Positions 62,979 to 64,000 of a stretch of DNA of 64,000 bases are shown here, piece by piece. The stretch comes from JAYQPQ01 sp038145405 (lineage in GTDB: Bacteria > Pseudomonadota > Gammaproteobacteria > Pseudomonadales > GM7GCV1). A program made the position numbers and the translations under genes. The DNA is taken from assembly GCA_038145405.1 (NCBI GenBank), contig JAYQPQ010000002.1:8602-72601 (forward strand). Direction: 5' to 3'. The notes below the pieces were generated by a model, which was not told where the DNA came from, searched no databases, and saw only the letters and a program-made list of their open reading frames with translations. Numbering within the stretch: the stretch's first letter is position 1; each line of letters starts with the position of its first letter.

Positions 62979-64000
62979 TCAGTTTTTCTTGGCTTTCTGC
63001 ACGGCTTCTTCGATAGAGCCGACCATGTAGAAGGCCTGCTCCGGCAGATCGTCGTACTCGCCGTCCAGAATACCCTGGAAACCGGCGATGGTGTCTTTCA
63101 GCGACACGTACTTGCCTGGCGAACCGGTGAACACCTCCGCGACAAAGAAGGGCTGGGACAGGAAGCGCTGGATTTTTCGTGCGCGCGCCACCGTCAGCTT
63201 GTCGTCTTCAGACAATTCGTCCATACCCAGAATGGCGATAATGTCCTTCAGTTCCTTGTAGCGCTGGAGTACTGCCTGCACACCACGGGCACATTCATAG
63301 TGCTCGCTGCCGATCACAAGCGGATCGAGCAGGCGCGAGGTGGAATCGAGCGGATCCACGGCGGGGTAAATACCCAGCTCAGCGATCTGACGGCTCAGTA
63401 CCAGGGTCGCATCCAGGTGAGCAAAGGTAGTGGCCGGCGAGGGGTCAGTAAGGTCATCGGCCGGAACGTATACCGCCTGGAAGGAGGTAATGGAGCCGTT
63501 ACGGGTGGAGGTAATGCGCTCCTGCAGGGCGCCCATCTCCTGCGCCAAGGTAGGCTGGTAACCCACCGCCGAGGGCATGCGGCCGAGCAGTGCCGACACC
63601 TCGGTTCCTGCCAGGGTGTAGCGATAGATGTTGTCGATGAACATCAGTACATCGCGACCTTCGTCGCGGAAGCTCTCGGCCACGGTCAGGCCGGACAGGG
63701 CCACGCGCAGACGGTTGCCCGGAGGCTCGTTCATCTGGCCATAGAACATGGCGACCTTATCCAGTACGCCGGACTCCTTCATCTCGTGATAGAAGTCGTT
63801 ACCTTCCCGGGTGCGCTCGCCCACACCGGCGAACACGGACAGGCCGGAGTGCGCCTTGGCAATGTTGTTGATCAGTTCCATCAGGGTAACGGTCTTGCCC
63901 ACGCCGGCGCCGCCGAACAGGCCGACCTTGCCGCCCTTGGCAATGGGCATGATGAGGTCGATTACCTTGATACCGGTTTCCAGAATGTCGACGGTCGGTG
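62979..64000 (-). CDS. atpD: F1Fo ATP synthase beta subunit, partial (N-terminus off the window)
   Basis: The visible part is the C-terminal ~340 residues, from PTVDILETGIKVIDL onward; the frame is open to the window edge. GGAGVGKT is the Walker A motif, GERTREGNDFYHEM, VLMFIDNIYRYT (Walker B) and GMDELSEDDK follow. Beta holds the catalytic sites of ATP synthesis. The first ~120 residues lie beyond the window. An internal ATG at 63950 is not the true start. Confidence 0.96.
   Translation of the reverse strand, partial: PTVDILETGIKVIDLIMPIAKGGKVGLFGGAGVGKTVTLMELINNIAKAHSGLSVFAGVGERTREGNDFYHEMKESGVLDKVAMFYGQMNEPPGNRLRVALSGLTVAESFRDEGRDVLMFIDNIYRYTLAGTEVSALLGRMPSAVGYQPTLAQEMGALQERITSTRNGSITSFQAVYVPADDLTDPSPATTFAHLDATLVLSRQIAELGIYPAVDPLDSTSRLLDPLVIGSEHYECARGVQAVLQRYKELKDIIAILGMDELSEDDKLTVARARKIQRFLSQPFFVAEVFTGSPGKYVSLKDTIAGFQGILDGEYDDLPEQAFYMVGSIEEAVQKAKKN

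Overview
The window is a dense, GC-rich stretch of a gammaproteobacterial chromosome, most likely from a marine, Pseudomonas-related lineage. Much of the gene order is shared with Pseudomonas-type genomes: purE-purK, rppH-ptsP-lgt-thyA-folA, ubiA ... phoB-phoR, pstSCAB-phoU and glmS-glmU-atpC-atpD. Marine-type accessory modules also occur: a DUF3450/TtpC/ExbB/ExbD/TonB2 cluster, a membrane pyrophosphatase, and regulators of the proteobacterial dedicated sortase system. I see no rRNA, tRNA, CRISPR array, insertion sequence, integrase or phage genes. The genus cannot be fixed from this sequence alone.

Layout. 0-3.2 kb: a membrane protein cut by the window edge, a non-coding leader, purEK, and an HNH nuclease. 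3.4-8.6 kb: xseB-ispA-dxs (isoprenoid precursors) and hppA. 8.6-17.4 kb: cysE, a VanY-like peptidase, a HAD phosphatase, an aromatic/aspartate aminotransferase, msbA with an upstream GspE-like gene that lacks its ATPase core, then argE and argA. 17.4-23.5 kb: the TonB2-type energy-transduction cluster with two TonB paralogues. 23.6-30.1 kb: one leftward run, gcvT-gcvH-rppH-ptsP-lgt-thyA-folA. 30.3-34.5 kb: ubiA, a FemAB/GNAT-like gene and phoB-phoR. 34.5-42.8 kb: an accessory block (ICMT-like methyltransferase, selO, PdsS/PdsR/PdsO, a TSUP transporter behind a collapsed yaaA, an M48 lipoprotein peptidase, DUF924) lying between phoBR and phoU-pstBACS. 48.4-51.4 kb: a TRAP transporter. 51.4-64 kb: uvrD, DUF4404, tamB-tamA, glmS-glmU, atpC and a partial atpD.

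How it fits together. Phosphate control is the clearest circuit. Good PHO boxes precede both phoB and pstS, and the one at phoB shows that translation starts at the second in-frame ATG. Envelope biogenesis recurs (Lgt, MsbA, TamAB, GlmS/GlmU, PdsO, TonB).

Most unusual points: (1) argA carries an extra N-terminal helix-turn-helix-like domain and sits next to a perfect 10-bp inverted repeat; (2) two genes, a GspE homologue and yaaA, have each lost their catalytic middle in frame while keeping both ends and the coupling to the next gene; (3) the sortase-system regulators are present without a sortase or target protein; (4) four convergent gene pairs share a 4-base stop-stop overlap.
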